Below are positions 1-10,166 of a DNA stretch of 64,000 bases, piece by piece. The DNA is taken from positions 186,001 through 250,000 of the forward strand of contig JAHDVF020000053.1 in assembly GCA_022606425.2 (NCBI GenBank), given 5' to 3'. Position numbers and translations under genes: made by a program. The stretch comes from Lepidostoma basale (Eukaryota; Arthropoda; Insecta; Trichoptera; Lepidostomatidae). Under the pieces are notes generated by a model, which saw only the letters and a program-made list of their open reading frames with translations, was not told the origin of the DNA and ran no database searches. Positions within the stretch are counted from its first letter, which is position 1. Every line of letters begins with the position of its first letter.

Positions 1-99
1 ATTGGAAATTATACGAGTTTATTTTTTTTAACTGATCCATGGTCGAATACATAACTTAGATATTTTGAATGACTTGACTTTGTTTATCCCTGATGATTA

Positions 100-465
100 T
101 TTGTGACAGCGGCAACATTAATTATTTCACCTACTACTGTGTGAAACCAATCTACCTATGGTAATGCCCTTGGGCAGGGCAATAATTCTTCTAAGCCGCA
201 TCTTTTCGGATGTGGACATCTTTCACGATAGTGAGCAAAGCTTCAGAAATCATTTATATTGTATACATGAAATTGATATTGTTTTGTTCTAATTGTACTA
301 CATTTTTTCTTTTAACATCTGTTTTTTTAATTGTCATATGTTTAATCTTACTATATTTTTTATTTTTACTTTTTACTGGTTCTATTATAATTTTTTTTAA
401 TATCATAAAAGTATTGAAAAATGCATTAATGTTAATGTTTTTTTTTAATAAATTGAATTGAATTG
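100..465 (+). repeat. LINE 3' end, family C
   Basis: The segment from 'ccaatctacc' through the cytosine-rich 'gggcagggca' matches, with decay, the block at 1535-1845 and the reverse strand of 62270-62560. It ends in a TTGAAT-type short tandem tail near 455-470, typical of a non-LTR element 3' end. No coding frame survives. Confidence 0.55.
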
Positions 466-1530
466 GCTGATTTAAATTAGGTTTTTGGATAAAAACATAT
501 TGATATAAAAAAAAACTTGATTATTTCCGAAACTCATACTTGGTGCATAATATTTTCTACATATCGATTAAACTAGGTTTAAAAGCATGCGTTTTTTATG
601 AATTATCAAACACATATTATCTATTAAAACTGTAGCTGCTAATAATCTCGAAAAATTTGTGTTAAAATAAAGAAATCTTATTTTTATGTAATACACTACA
701 TACTTTTTTTTAACGTTTAATCAACGTTTATCAGATACAACAGAATTAATAAAAATATGATTTCGTTTTTCTTTCCAATATTTTTTCCTTCTTTATTTAA
801 TAATAATAGTAATTAGGCCAATTTGTTAAGCGCCGTTTATTATGAGTTACTCATCTCAAGGGCGTATTGATTTATATTAACAAAGGCAAGCTACAAAAAG
901 TTGTTTAAAGTTCATTTTGTTTAAAAAGAACGCATTTTTTATTCAAATTTCACATTTGATTTTATTAAACGTGAAAATTAGTTACTAATTATAATTTTAA
1001 TTTAAAGTTTAAAACGGTCCAAACACGAGGAAGACTACACTAGATTGACAAGTAGGTAAGTAAGTAATTGAGTTTATTTATACCTGGTATAAACACAACC
1101 TACGAAAATATACTCAGTTTATATCCGTATGTAGTTTTATTTTCGTTGTTCTTCATTATCAAACGCCAAAACAGTTGAGTCAGGTGAATCGTCATGGTCT
1201 ATAAATTGTGGACGTTTACCCATCGCTATTTTGGTCCCACCTTTGTTGAAAAAAAAACAAGCACCACCATGACGTCATTTATGGAACGATGAGATAATAG
1301 CTGACTTTAGGGGTTCAATGTTTCACGAGTAAAAAAAGTAATACGTATCCACACAAATCAATGATGGGTATCCAATGATAATTGTTGGTGTGTTCTTAAA
1401 TAATGTTTACATGTTTATTCCTTTCCATAAATATGTCAAATTTGTTTTAAAAAATCCATTCGTTGAAAAGTTGCTCAAACTCATTTTATATTTATTTATC
1501 CTGTTAGAACATTCGACAGCAACAGCACAG
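466..1530. other. AT-rich stretch, nothing recognised
   Basis: No frame with coding character, no splice-flanked exon and no repeat family shared with the rest of the window was seen. Confidence 0.5.
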
Positions 1531-1534
1531 ATTG

Positions 1535-1845
1535 TTTTACCTACCGGCCACCAAAACCAATCTGCCTCTGGTGACACCTATGGGAAGAGCAATTAGTCTG
1601 CTGAACGCGGTCTCCTCGGAGATCGACGTCTTTCATATTAGTGAAGGTACGTTCAGGAGACAAATACTCTTGACTTTAGAAAGTATCTTGTTTTCCTATG
1701 TCGAACCATCTCTAATGCGTTCCTGGTATAATGTTGTATTTTTATAATATTTTACCTGTACTCAATAGATGCCTTAAACATTTTGCTTTTTGTAATGTCT
1801 TTTGAGTTAATAAACTGATTTGATTTGGTTTGATTTGATTTGACA
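1535..1845 (+). repeat. LINE 3' end, family C
   Basis: This is a truncated non-LTR element. A short coding remnant at its start reads like the end of a retroelement protein (MGRAISLLNAVSSEIDVFH). It is followed by a 3' UTR with AATAAACTGATTTGATTTGG and a TTTGATT tandem tail. The reverse strand of 62270-62560 carries the same 3' UTR and tail. Confidence 0.65.
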
Positions 1846-1969
1846 TTCGTAATTAATTAAGCGATAGGCTCCATTTCGCCAGCTATACGATTTAGCTGTT
1901 ACACATTTCATCAACATAAAATATAAAATGGAATAAACCAAATTCATCAAATACAAAAAGGCGGGAACA

Positions 1970-2110
1970 TTCGAAGTCGGAAAAATCGACAAGCGTGCGT
2001 GTTACGATACATGAATCCAGTAGAAAAAGCTCAAGGGGTATGTCAGGAATGATCATTGTGGCGGTCCATCCTATCACCCTACCCCTCCAGTAAGCGACGT
2101 GATGGTTAGT
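1970..2110 (+). repeat. LINE 3' end, family A
   Basis: It matches the end of the longer copy at 31900-32915: an arginine-codon-rich stretch, then 'ggcggtccatcct', a pyrimidine-rich run and 'gacgtgatggttagttag'. The reverse-strand copies begin with 'accatcacgccgtc'. Confidence 0.65.
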
Positions 2111-3180
2111 TAGATGATTACCTATTTTTTATTATTAAAAATGTTTTCATATAAAATTATACTTAATATATTGTAAAAAAGATTTTATAAAATGTTAGTT
2201 AGATTGAATAGCTTAATAAGTTTTTTAAATAAAACAACTTATTGCTTTTTGTTGATTGTTTTTAACACCTGATCATGGCAAAACGGGCAGGCGAAACATT
2301 TGTCGCGACAAACTCATTTAAATATATTGTGATACGTATAATAAGAGTATTTTTAAATTGAAACTTAAAAAAATACACAAAAAGAATTCAGAATTCACAG
2401 AAAAATCAAGCAAGGATTATTTCAATGAATATAGTTTAGTAATATAAACTATGTTCAATTAAATAATAATAGGTCTGAATGTTCAGGTATTAATTAATTT
2501 CTTATATGTATGTATGATTTAATCTACTTTTTTGTTTTTAGCGTTTGGAAAATAATAATTGTTTATAATTGGCAGAGCTTTGATTTCCAAGTTTAAGTAA
2601 AAGCGAGTCTTCGTTTTTATTTATTTGTTAAAAAAAATAAACGTCCTTGAGAAGATACAGCAGGATCTAACAAGGAAGTGATCACACTGAATACCACCAG
2701 CCCGTCCTATATACCTGTGTAATGTACGTTACTTTATGTAAATTGTGTTTGACAGGTATTTCATACGTGTACACTATGTACAGGTAATGACATTTGAGTT
2801 ATTGCGTTATTCGGATGTCAAATGTCAAATTATACAAACTTCTAAACAATCTGTTCATTCGTTAAAACCAATTGTTTTGTTTAGTCAAAGTTCATAGGTC
2901 GCGTAGGATTAAAAAAAGAGTATACACATGTACAAACATGTGTATTAAAACTAAATATGATTATCAAAAATACAATACAACCAATCACAACAAACAAGAC
3001 AAACAATGATTGTAGCTAGTCATCTCTCCTCTATTACACACCTCGTCAGCATAATTAGCTTTGCTAGTTTAACAACCCAAGGTGAATTGGTTTGGCGGGT
3101 ATTAGTATCATCAGAGAACCTCCCCAATTCTTTACTGCCCTGTTACAGTATTTAAAATGTTGTGTTTCTTTCTTGAATGT
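2111..3180. other. AT-rich stretch with one weak repeat relic
   Basis: A short relic near 2265-2330 (cctgatcatgg...gcgaaacatttgtcgcgaca) resembles the repeat at 39420-39600. Otherwise nothing is recognised. Confidence 0.45.
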
Positions 3181-3475
3181 GATTTCAAGATAATCAAATG
3201 ATTTTACTGAAATCTCTTGATGGATGTTCATTTTAAATAATAATTAAATGAAACAATGTTTTTAACTACTTCCACTTTTGTCTTTATTTCGACAGCGACC
3301 GGTTTCGCCAGGCTCGCTGGCATCAACAGACTGGATTCAGTGGATCCAGTGGTCCAGGCATCGACAGACTGGTCCAGTCTGTCGATGCCAGCGAGCCTGG
3401 AGAAACCGGTCGCTGCCGAAATAAAGACATAAGTGGAAGTAGTTAAAAAACATGGTTTTATTGAATTATTATTGT
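3181..3475. repeat. Foldback MITE, family 1, copy 1
   Basis: Two arms (about 3265-3315 and 3375-3445) are inverted copies of each other and carry 'cgaccggtttcgccaggctc' and its complement. The outer flanks include 'atctcttgatgga' and 'aacaatgtttttaactactt'. Related copies are at 39160-39355, 51371-51607 and 58776-58990. It has no coding capacity, so it would be non-autonomous. Confidence 0.8.
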
Positions 3476-3529
3476 TATTTTGTTGAATCGCTCTTTACAT
3501 CATGAGCATGCGCCAAATCGATGTAAATG

Positions 3530-3713
3530 GTATTATAGCTATCATATTGATTCTCGTGACATGTGATAGGTAGCTAATCTATCACCATTTTATTGTCACG
3601 TGAATTCTACACCAGACTAAAGACAGTGTGACAATCACACTACCCTCGGCGGGAATCGAACCCGGAACCTTTGGGTGGCAGTGAATGCATTTACCACTCG
3701 GCCACGAAGGTCG
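3530..3713 (-). repeat. tRNA-derived SINE, copy 1
   Basis: Read on the minus strand it starts 'cgaccttcgtggccgag' (A-box-like). It continues through a B-box-like 'gggttcgattcccg', then 'gtgtagaattcacgtgacaa' and 'cacgagaatcaatat'. The same family occurs at eight other places in the window. Confidence 0.85.
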
Positions 3714-4435
3714 TTTGTTGTTAAATAACCATTTGGATGTATAGAAGACTTCTACGTGTCTTTATTATACAATATCAGAAAAGATACACGTATGCAAAGT
3801 ATTAAAAAAATTATTTAAAAGAACTGTAGTGTGCAGTATTATGTTACCATAAAATTACAAAAATAATAATATTAATTAATTTGATTTCAGACATAGTCAT
3901 TTTCATGCAAATTAAATACATAAATTCATATAAACTTATCAGATTAAACATCGAAGCTATCTATTCTGAATCAACGATAATTTAGAAAACCTAGTCTTTA
4001 AATATATGTTTAAAGATTTTACATTTTAATTATATGCATTTTAGACGTTTCGACACGCGCTATGCAGAATAATAAAATTATAATGAATACGAAATTCTTT
4101 AACATGTATGCGAGCTGCTGTGAGTGTAAGCTATTGAAGTCAAATCAGGTTTTTTTAAACGGCTATAAAATTTGTTTAGAATACACATGAAGTTTCTGTT
4201 GATGACAAAAGTTTGCGAAATTTGTGAATTTCATCCATGCTTAACTTCATTCCTCGCCGAACCGATCATCGAACATAGGAAGAATAGTAAGTGTCTTAGT
4301 TGGATTTAAATAAAAAAGAAACCATAGAGATTCCGAGTTTTGAATGACTCAATAGCTACCTATTAACATGTTTAAATAGAGCGATAAATCGGCTAACTTA
4401 AAATGTTTTTTCTCTTTTAAATGTATACAAGTTTA
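3714..4435. other. AT-rich stretch, nothing recognised
   Basis: No coding or repeat structure could be assigned. Confidence 0.45.
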
Positions 4436-4845
4436 TTTACTTACTTACTTAAACAGCCGTTCTCGTCTACTGTTGGACATAGGCCTCCTCCATACTTCTC
4501 CACGTATTCCTGTATTGTGCATTTCGCATCCAAATGCCTGCAATTCTTCGAATGGCACTGGACCATCGTGTGGGGGGTCTCCCTTTGTTTCTTTTATATT
4601 CGAGGGGTCTCCACTCCACCACCTTTCTGATCCATCTATCATCTACCAATCTGGCAACATGTCCCGCAAATGTCTATTTAAGCTTAGCTACCCTTTCGAC
4701 GACATCTGTTACTCCCAACCTTCTACGTATTTCAGTATTTCTGCCTTTTTATGGGTCTTTCGTTTTTCCTCTGTGCTACACAGAGTTTTTTTTATGGTTG
4801 ACTTGGTGAAGGTAAGCGTTTCTCTTTCGTATGTCAGTGTGTAAA
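4436..4845 (-). pseudogene. LINE reverse transcriptase C-terminal remnant, family B
   Basis: On the minus strand the broken frames read like the end of an RTE/BovB-style reverse-transcriptase ORF. A short piece near the tail has the shape W-x-x-A-I-R-R-I-A-G followed by EEAYVQQ. The piece is 5'-truncated and shifted between frames. Its position near a TTAC tandem tail fits a LINE 3' end. Confidence 0.65.
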
Positions 4846-4944
4846 TTAGTAAATCTAAGTAAAACATCTAAACAATCGTGTTTGCTATTATAAAAGAAAT
4901 AATGGAGATTTACAAAACTTAATACCGCAAGATAAATACCTCAA

Positions 4945-5080
4945 AAGGCAAAATCACTTTGTTTCATATCGATGGTTGAGATATTAACTAACTAACTAGT
5001 TAATTGATGATTGAGGTATGAACTAGTAAGTTAGTTAATACCTCAACCATCAACATGAAACAAAGTGATTTTATCCCTTT
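4945..5080. repeat. Long hairpin (foldback element)
   Basis: Arms of about 58 bases, at 4945-5003 and 5023-5080, are near-perfect inverted copies around a short loop. They carry aaaatcactttgtttcat and tggttgag(a/g)tattaactaac. It fits a single-copy foldback MITE; no second copy was seen in the window. Confidence 0.85.
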
Positions 5081-6115
5081 TTGTTATTTGAATTCACATA
5101 ATTGTCTGAATATTTCCTATGGCGTTTTTTTTTTCAATATTTTAATGTATAAAAGTGTATTATAATATTTTTCCAATAAAATTGATAATTACAATTTATT
5201 TTTTTCATTTTCGTCAATTGATAACAAAAAATCTATTTTATTTTCTAAAGGACTTGTGTAATTAGCTAGCAGAAAACTAAAATACTATTTAATTGTGGAG
5301 TTGTGTATAATTTTTGTTACTATCTTAATTCTGGCTAATAACCAACTCTAACCATTACATTGTTTATGTAACTCTCGCCTTAATTATCCAGCTTGGATAA
5401 TAAAGTGGCCCGTACATTTCCAATCCTTAATAAAATATTTCAGGAAAAAATATCATTATGTTTATCTCGGTATAATAAAAATACCGTTTAAATGCTGAAG
5501 AAAATGAATCTGTAATATCTCGACAAAGATACACCAGTTTTTTTTAACACAATGTACAATATATAAATAAATAATAAATTTATTGGTCCTATACCACCAT
5601 TTAAGTGAGTTATTGGATTCACAACACCACAAGTTGTATATTTAAATATCTTTTGTATCCATTTATCAAAACCAAATCCGGACCTTCGAGGTTCTCCTTT
5701 CTCCGCGGGTCACTCCGGTCCCACTAATACCAATCAGCAATGGGCAAACATTATTACAAAGTGTCTTTAGCGGTCATTAATGGCCCTGAACATCAAAGAA
5801 TGCGTATTTCGATATCTTGATTTTTACTTTGATCGTGATATCATCAAATTTTGTAACTGGAAATACCCTGGTTGGGTTATCTCGATGCATTCATTATTGA
5901 TTAATCAAACTTTAAAAAATATAATAAAACTGTATATTAAATTTTTAATAAATTTAAAATAATATTTAAAAACTTTTGAAACATCTTGTTCAACAAAAGT
6001 AGCATAACAATGCTTGTATAATTTGTACATATTATTGGTCCATTGGCGCCTGGGATCTTACATTACAGATGAATAGTATTATATGTTTAATTTTATATCT
6101 TTGTATTTATATAAT
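5081..6115. other. AT-rich stretch, nothing recognised
   Basis: No gene-like structure was seen. A slightly less AT-rich patch near 5680-5740 has no assignable identity. Confidence 0.45.
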
Positions 6116-6790
6116 TTCACTTACACACAAATACACAAATTGAAGACTTTAAAATCCATAACGAAATGTAGAAGTGGTAGATGAATATGTGAATCTTGGG
6201 TCATCTGTTGGCTTTTGGAAGAGGGGGTCAAGTGAAGGAGATTGATAGAATACAGCTTAGTTGGCCTGCATTCGGAAGGCTGGGCAACATCTTCATGTCG
6301 GACATGCCACAAAATTTAAAAACAAAAGTGCTGGACCAGTATCGGTTACCTATGATGACCTATGGATGCGAGACATGGACGTTTACTAAATAAGCAATGC
6401 ACAAAATTAAAGTTGTACAACGGGCCATGGAAATATCCATGTTGGTTATCTCGCTTAGTGACCATATACCCAACGTGGAGATTAGAAGACGCATCAGGGT
6501 CACCGAAGTAGGGATACGCATTGCGAGGATGAAGTGACAGTGGACTGGTCATGTGTGACTACGGGATGATGGAAGATGGGGCCAGAGGGTTACTGAATGG
6601 AGGCCAAGGTAGGGACGGAGAGGTGTCGAGAGACAGCCAACCAGGTGGAGCGATGATATTGTGCGGACGGCGGGAAGAGCCTGGAGGACACTGGCGAGAG
6701 ACCGAGAGAAATGGCGTGAGGGTGGAGAGGCTTACGCCCATCAGTGGATGGAGACAAGCTGACGAAGAATTTTATAATGTGTAGAAAACT
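6116..6790 (+). pseudogene. LINE reverse transcriptase C-terminal remnant, family B
   Basis: Broken frames follow the usual order of a non-LTR reverse-transcriptase C-terminus. First comes RIQLSWPAFGRLGNIF (6240-6290), then LKTKVLDQYRLPMMTYGCET (6315-6375) and a stop where the family continues with TLTK. A stretch equivalent to QRAMEISMLVISLSDHIPNV follows, then the arginine-rich tail. Internal stops and shifts show it is dead. Confidence 0.85.
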
Positions 6791-7640
6791 CTACGGAAGA
6801 ATCTTTCTGTTATATAATTAAGATTGTGGATGTTTTTTTATAAAATATGTTAAAAATATGCAAAAAATATATACGTCTTGACGACAAAATAAAGTAATAC
6901 TATGTCTAGTTTATTCCTCACTAAATAAAAATATTTAACCTGCTTTTAGGATTTGACCTTTTTATTTCGCACACAAATTTCGCAGCTTTTAACGATACAA
7001 GAGGTATTTACATACTTTGTATTCGTTTGTTGAACATGACATTATTGAATTTTATGGTACCATTACATTAAAAATCTTAAACTGTATCTTAGAGCGTGTT
7101 TATAAATCAGATTTATATTTAAAATATTTAAGTAAAGAAAAATAAAGTTTTTTTAAATTAAAATTCTTTTTTTTCACTTTATTTTTATTTTTATTTACGT
7201 GATTCGAAGTTTTCATTCTGTCATTATTGTGAGATTGTGAGATTTTATTCTGCCATCATTGTGAGAATAACCTAAGGATGTCACATTATACGTGCAAATT
7301 AAAGTGAGACAGATTACCAGGGACACGACAATAATAAAAGCTTAGTGTGATAACATTTTATATATTGAGAAAAAAAGTGTTATCATGTGATTTATCACAC
7401 TAAGTGTATTGACTTAATACAGGAACTGTTAATATTTTAATACATGAATCAAATGGCGTTTGCATCCATTAAATGTTATAAAATAGTAAAAATCTGTCAA
7501 CAAAGCAAAGATTATCTATATATGATATATGGTTTATATTTTTGACAAAAGGGACAGAAAACTAACTATTTTTAAAAAAATGATCTGTTTTATTTAAAAT
7601 TATTTCCAGTATGTAGCAATTTAGTTACAATATAACTCTC
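6791..7640. other. AT-rich stretch with a small inverted repeat
   Basis: A short stem is formed by 'agtgtgataacatttt' near 7340 and its partner near 7370-7405. Nothing else is recognised. Confidence 0.4.
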
Positions 7641-8130
7641 CATTACTCATTCATTCATTCATTTCTCGGCGCTACATCCCGATGTGGGACTTGGCCTTCA
7701 CCACAAAGGTCCTCCACTGACTTCTGTCTCTGGCCATCTTTCTCCATTCCCCAGCTCCTTCCATTTCCTACAAATCTTCTTCCACGCAATCCGCCCATGT
7801 TTTCCTTGGTCTCTTCGTCCTTGTTCTCTTTTCTCGGGCCACCCATCTGGATATAATTTGTGGTGTTCTACCCTCTGGCATTCTTTCCACATGGCCAGCC
7901 CACCGTAGGCTTTGAGACAGAATCTCACTACTGTTTCCTGCTTAATCAGTACTTCAATTTCAAGGTTTTTTTTAATTCTGTAAGTCCCATCCTCCAGCGT
8001 GGGTCCAAAAATTATTCTCAGTATTTTAATCTCAAAAACTGCCAGCCTGCCTTCCTCTCTCTCTCTCTGCGTTAGAGACCATGTCTCACACCTGTAGGTG
8101 ACTACCGGTCTTATGATAGTCTTTTATATT
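7640..8130 (-). repeat. Retroelement 3' end with ATTC tandem tail
   Basis: It is flanked by CATTCATTCATT at 7648-7662, which is the 3' tail on the minus strand. The body is GC-richer than its surroundings and carries broken minus-strand frames. The layout is that of a 5'-truncated LINE, but I could not place its family. Confidence 0.55.
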
Positions 8131-8998
8131 AAAAGTTTGGTATTCCGGCTGAGTAACTTAGAGCCCGGTAGCTTCTTACATGGAATAGATATTACTATGG
8201 AGATAAATTATAACTAGCTAAGGATAGTAAACTGGTGATTTTTTTTAAGGGACATGGGCATGTTATTATATCTTGTTAACAGTTTTAGAGATTTATTTTT
8301 TCACCCATCTTTATAACGCAATCCTTGTCATATTACCAAACCGTAAAATGACACTTGTTATCCATTCAATAATCTTGTTTTTATTTTAACTCTCAGCTAT
8401 TACGTATAAAACGAGTATTTAATCTGAGTCATCCGGTGAGCTTTGTAGAAATGCATAAATCTTCATACATCGCTAACGTTTTTTTTACATGAACACGCCG
8501 GATATAAAAAAAGTTGGTATTTTCGTACGCAAGTTCAAGATGGAGTTATCATTAGCCGGATAAATGCCACAAGTCAGGACCAGCACGCAGATTCCTCATA
8601 ATGCATTAACACTCCAAGTTACACCAATTTAGATGTTATCTAATAGTTAACATTGAAATAGCGATGAGCAAATATTGTTTCTTCCGATGTGATGGTTAGC
8701 CGAACGTTTCAAAGTAATTGAACAGTTGTGTGTGTATACAGAATGTTTTTAAAATAGTTCAGTTGACACTAGCAATACTGAAGCTATAACTCCCTTAAAA
8801 CTACTATTCAATAAAAAAATAACTATTTATTTAATGAAGAGTAGTTTTTGAAGTAACACATTGTTTTTAAGCGATTATAAAGTTTAAAAATGTGCAATTA
8901 TTTAAGTGCCGTTACATCCCTCATTAAGTGTTTGTACTTAATCATATACATATTAATTGTTTCTTGAGGAATGGTGTAAATCTCCATATTAAATAATT
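8131..8998. other. AT-rich stretch, nothing recognised
   Basis: No gene or shared repeat was seen. Confidence 0.45.
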
Positions 8999-9295
8999 CA
9001 TCATCATCATCATCAGCCGTCTGTCATCCACTGCTAAACGTAGGCCTCTCCCAAAGCACGTCACCGCCCCCTATCCTTTGACGCTCCCATCCATCCATGT
9101 CCAGCAATTCTCTTCAGATCATCGGTCCAGCGGTCAGGGGGACGTCCAACTCTGCGGAATCCTGTATGCGGTCTCCACTCCAGAACCCGTCTCCCCGATC
9201 GGCCGTCGGTTCTCCGACAGATATGGCCAGCCCATCGCCACTTCAGCCCGCCCATCCTCAGAGTCACCTCAGTCACCTTGGTTTATTGTCGAATA
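8999..9295 (-). pseudogene. LINE reverse transcriptase C-terminal remnant, family B
   Basis: The minus strand reads LRMGGLKWRWAGHICRRTDG, then RRVLEWRP and GRPPDRWTDDLKRIAGH. This is the familiar C-terminal tail of RTE-like reverse transcriptases in insects. The tail is a short (ATG)n-type tandem, seen as tcatcatcatcatca at 9000-9015. It is 5'-truncated. Confidence 0.85.
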
Positions 9296-9355
9296 CATTT
9301 GTTTCTAAATATGTCCCTCAGAGTTATTCCAAACATGGCTTTTTTCCATAAATAA

Positions 9356-9500
9356 GTAATACGAATGAAAACGTCTGTTTTTTATAAGTTTTAATATAAT
9401 TTGTCTGAATAACGTGTTTCGCTTCTCTAAAGCATTATCAACATTTGATAAAGCCTTAGACAGGCGAAATAAGTCATTCACGAAAATTCTAATAAATCTT
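9356..9500. repeat. Foldback MITE, family 2, degenerate copy
   Basis: It has the family's outer 'aatacgaatgaaaacgtctg' and an inner pair of inverted arms around 'gcattatcaacatttgataa'. The right terminus is decayed. Confidence 0.7.
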
Positions 9501-10117
9501 TTAGAAAAAATAAGAACTATTTTTATTTTTTCCTGTTTATAAATGATAAATCAATTCACATGTTCACGACAAATCGACTGCTTCACATGATTAGATACAT
9601 ATTTAATAGAATATTTTTAATTGTATAATAATTAAAAACTCATCACAAATATTTTTTAAGAATTTTAATGACAAAACAGAACAAAATAACGGTTATGTAG
9701 TAAATTGAACCCAATGGGCGTAGTTAAATAAATAAATTAATGAGAAGCTAAGCAGTACCTTAGATTAATAATAGGCTTACATCTCGTACATAATAGACGC
9801 TGAATTTAAAAGTTGACAAACAAAAGCATGACAAAAAACATCCTGTATCATGACCTAATGCACCCAGAAATATTTAAATATAGGTATTAATGACGAGGCT
9901 GGTGAAGAGGCTAGCGATAACATAACACTATGCACCAATACATATATAATGTGTGTGTACATAGTCTCTGTACGTGACACAGACATCCCGATTTTCGAGT
10001 TCCACCGAATGATTACCGCCTAATCCAACGGCTAAAGTAGAAAGATGGCGATCCTCGACGGGCTGTGATCTCATCCTCCGCCGAAGATTCTCCGGCGATT
10101 TTTTTATTTGTTTGCGT
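9501..10117. other. 5' flank of the large RR gene
   Basis: It is AT-rich up to about 9990 and distinctly GC-richer at 9990-10105, just before the first exon of the downstream gene. It may hold regulatory sequence, but no specific site can be named. Confidence 0.35.
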
Positions 10118-10119
10118 TT

Positions 10120-10126
10120 TATATAA
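10120..10126 (+). promoter_or_regulatory. Possible TATA box of the large RR gene
   Basis: TATATAA lies 41 bases before the proposed start codon, so a start site near 10150 would give a very short leader. The region is AT-rich, so a chance match is possible. Confidence 0.35.
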
Positions 10127-10166
10127 TCAAGCATTGATACCCTAGAGAATTAGTCAACAATTACCG

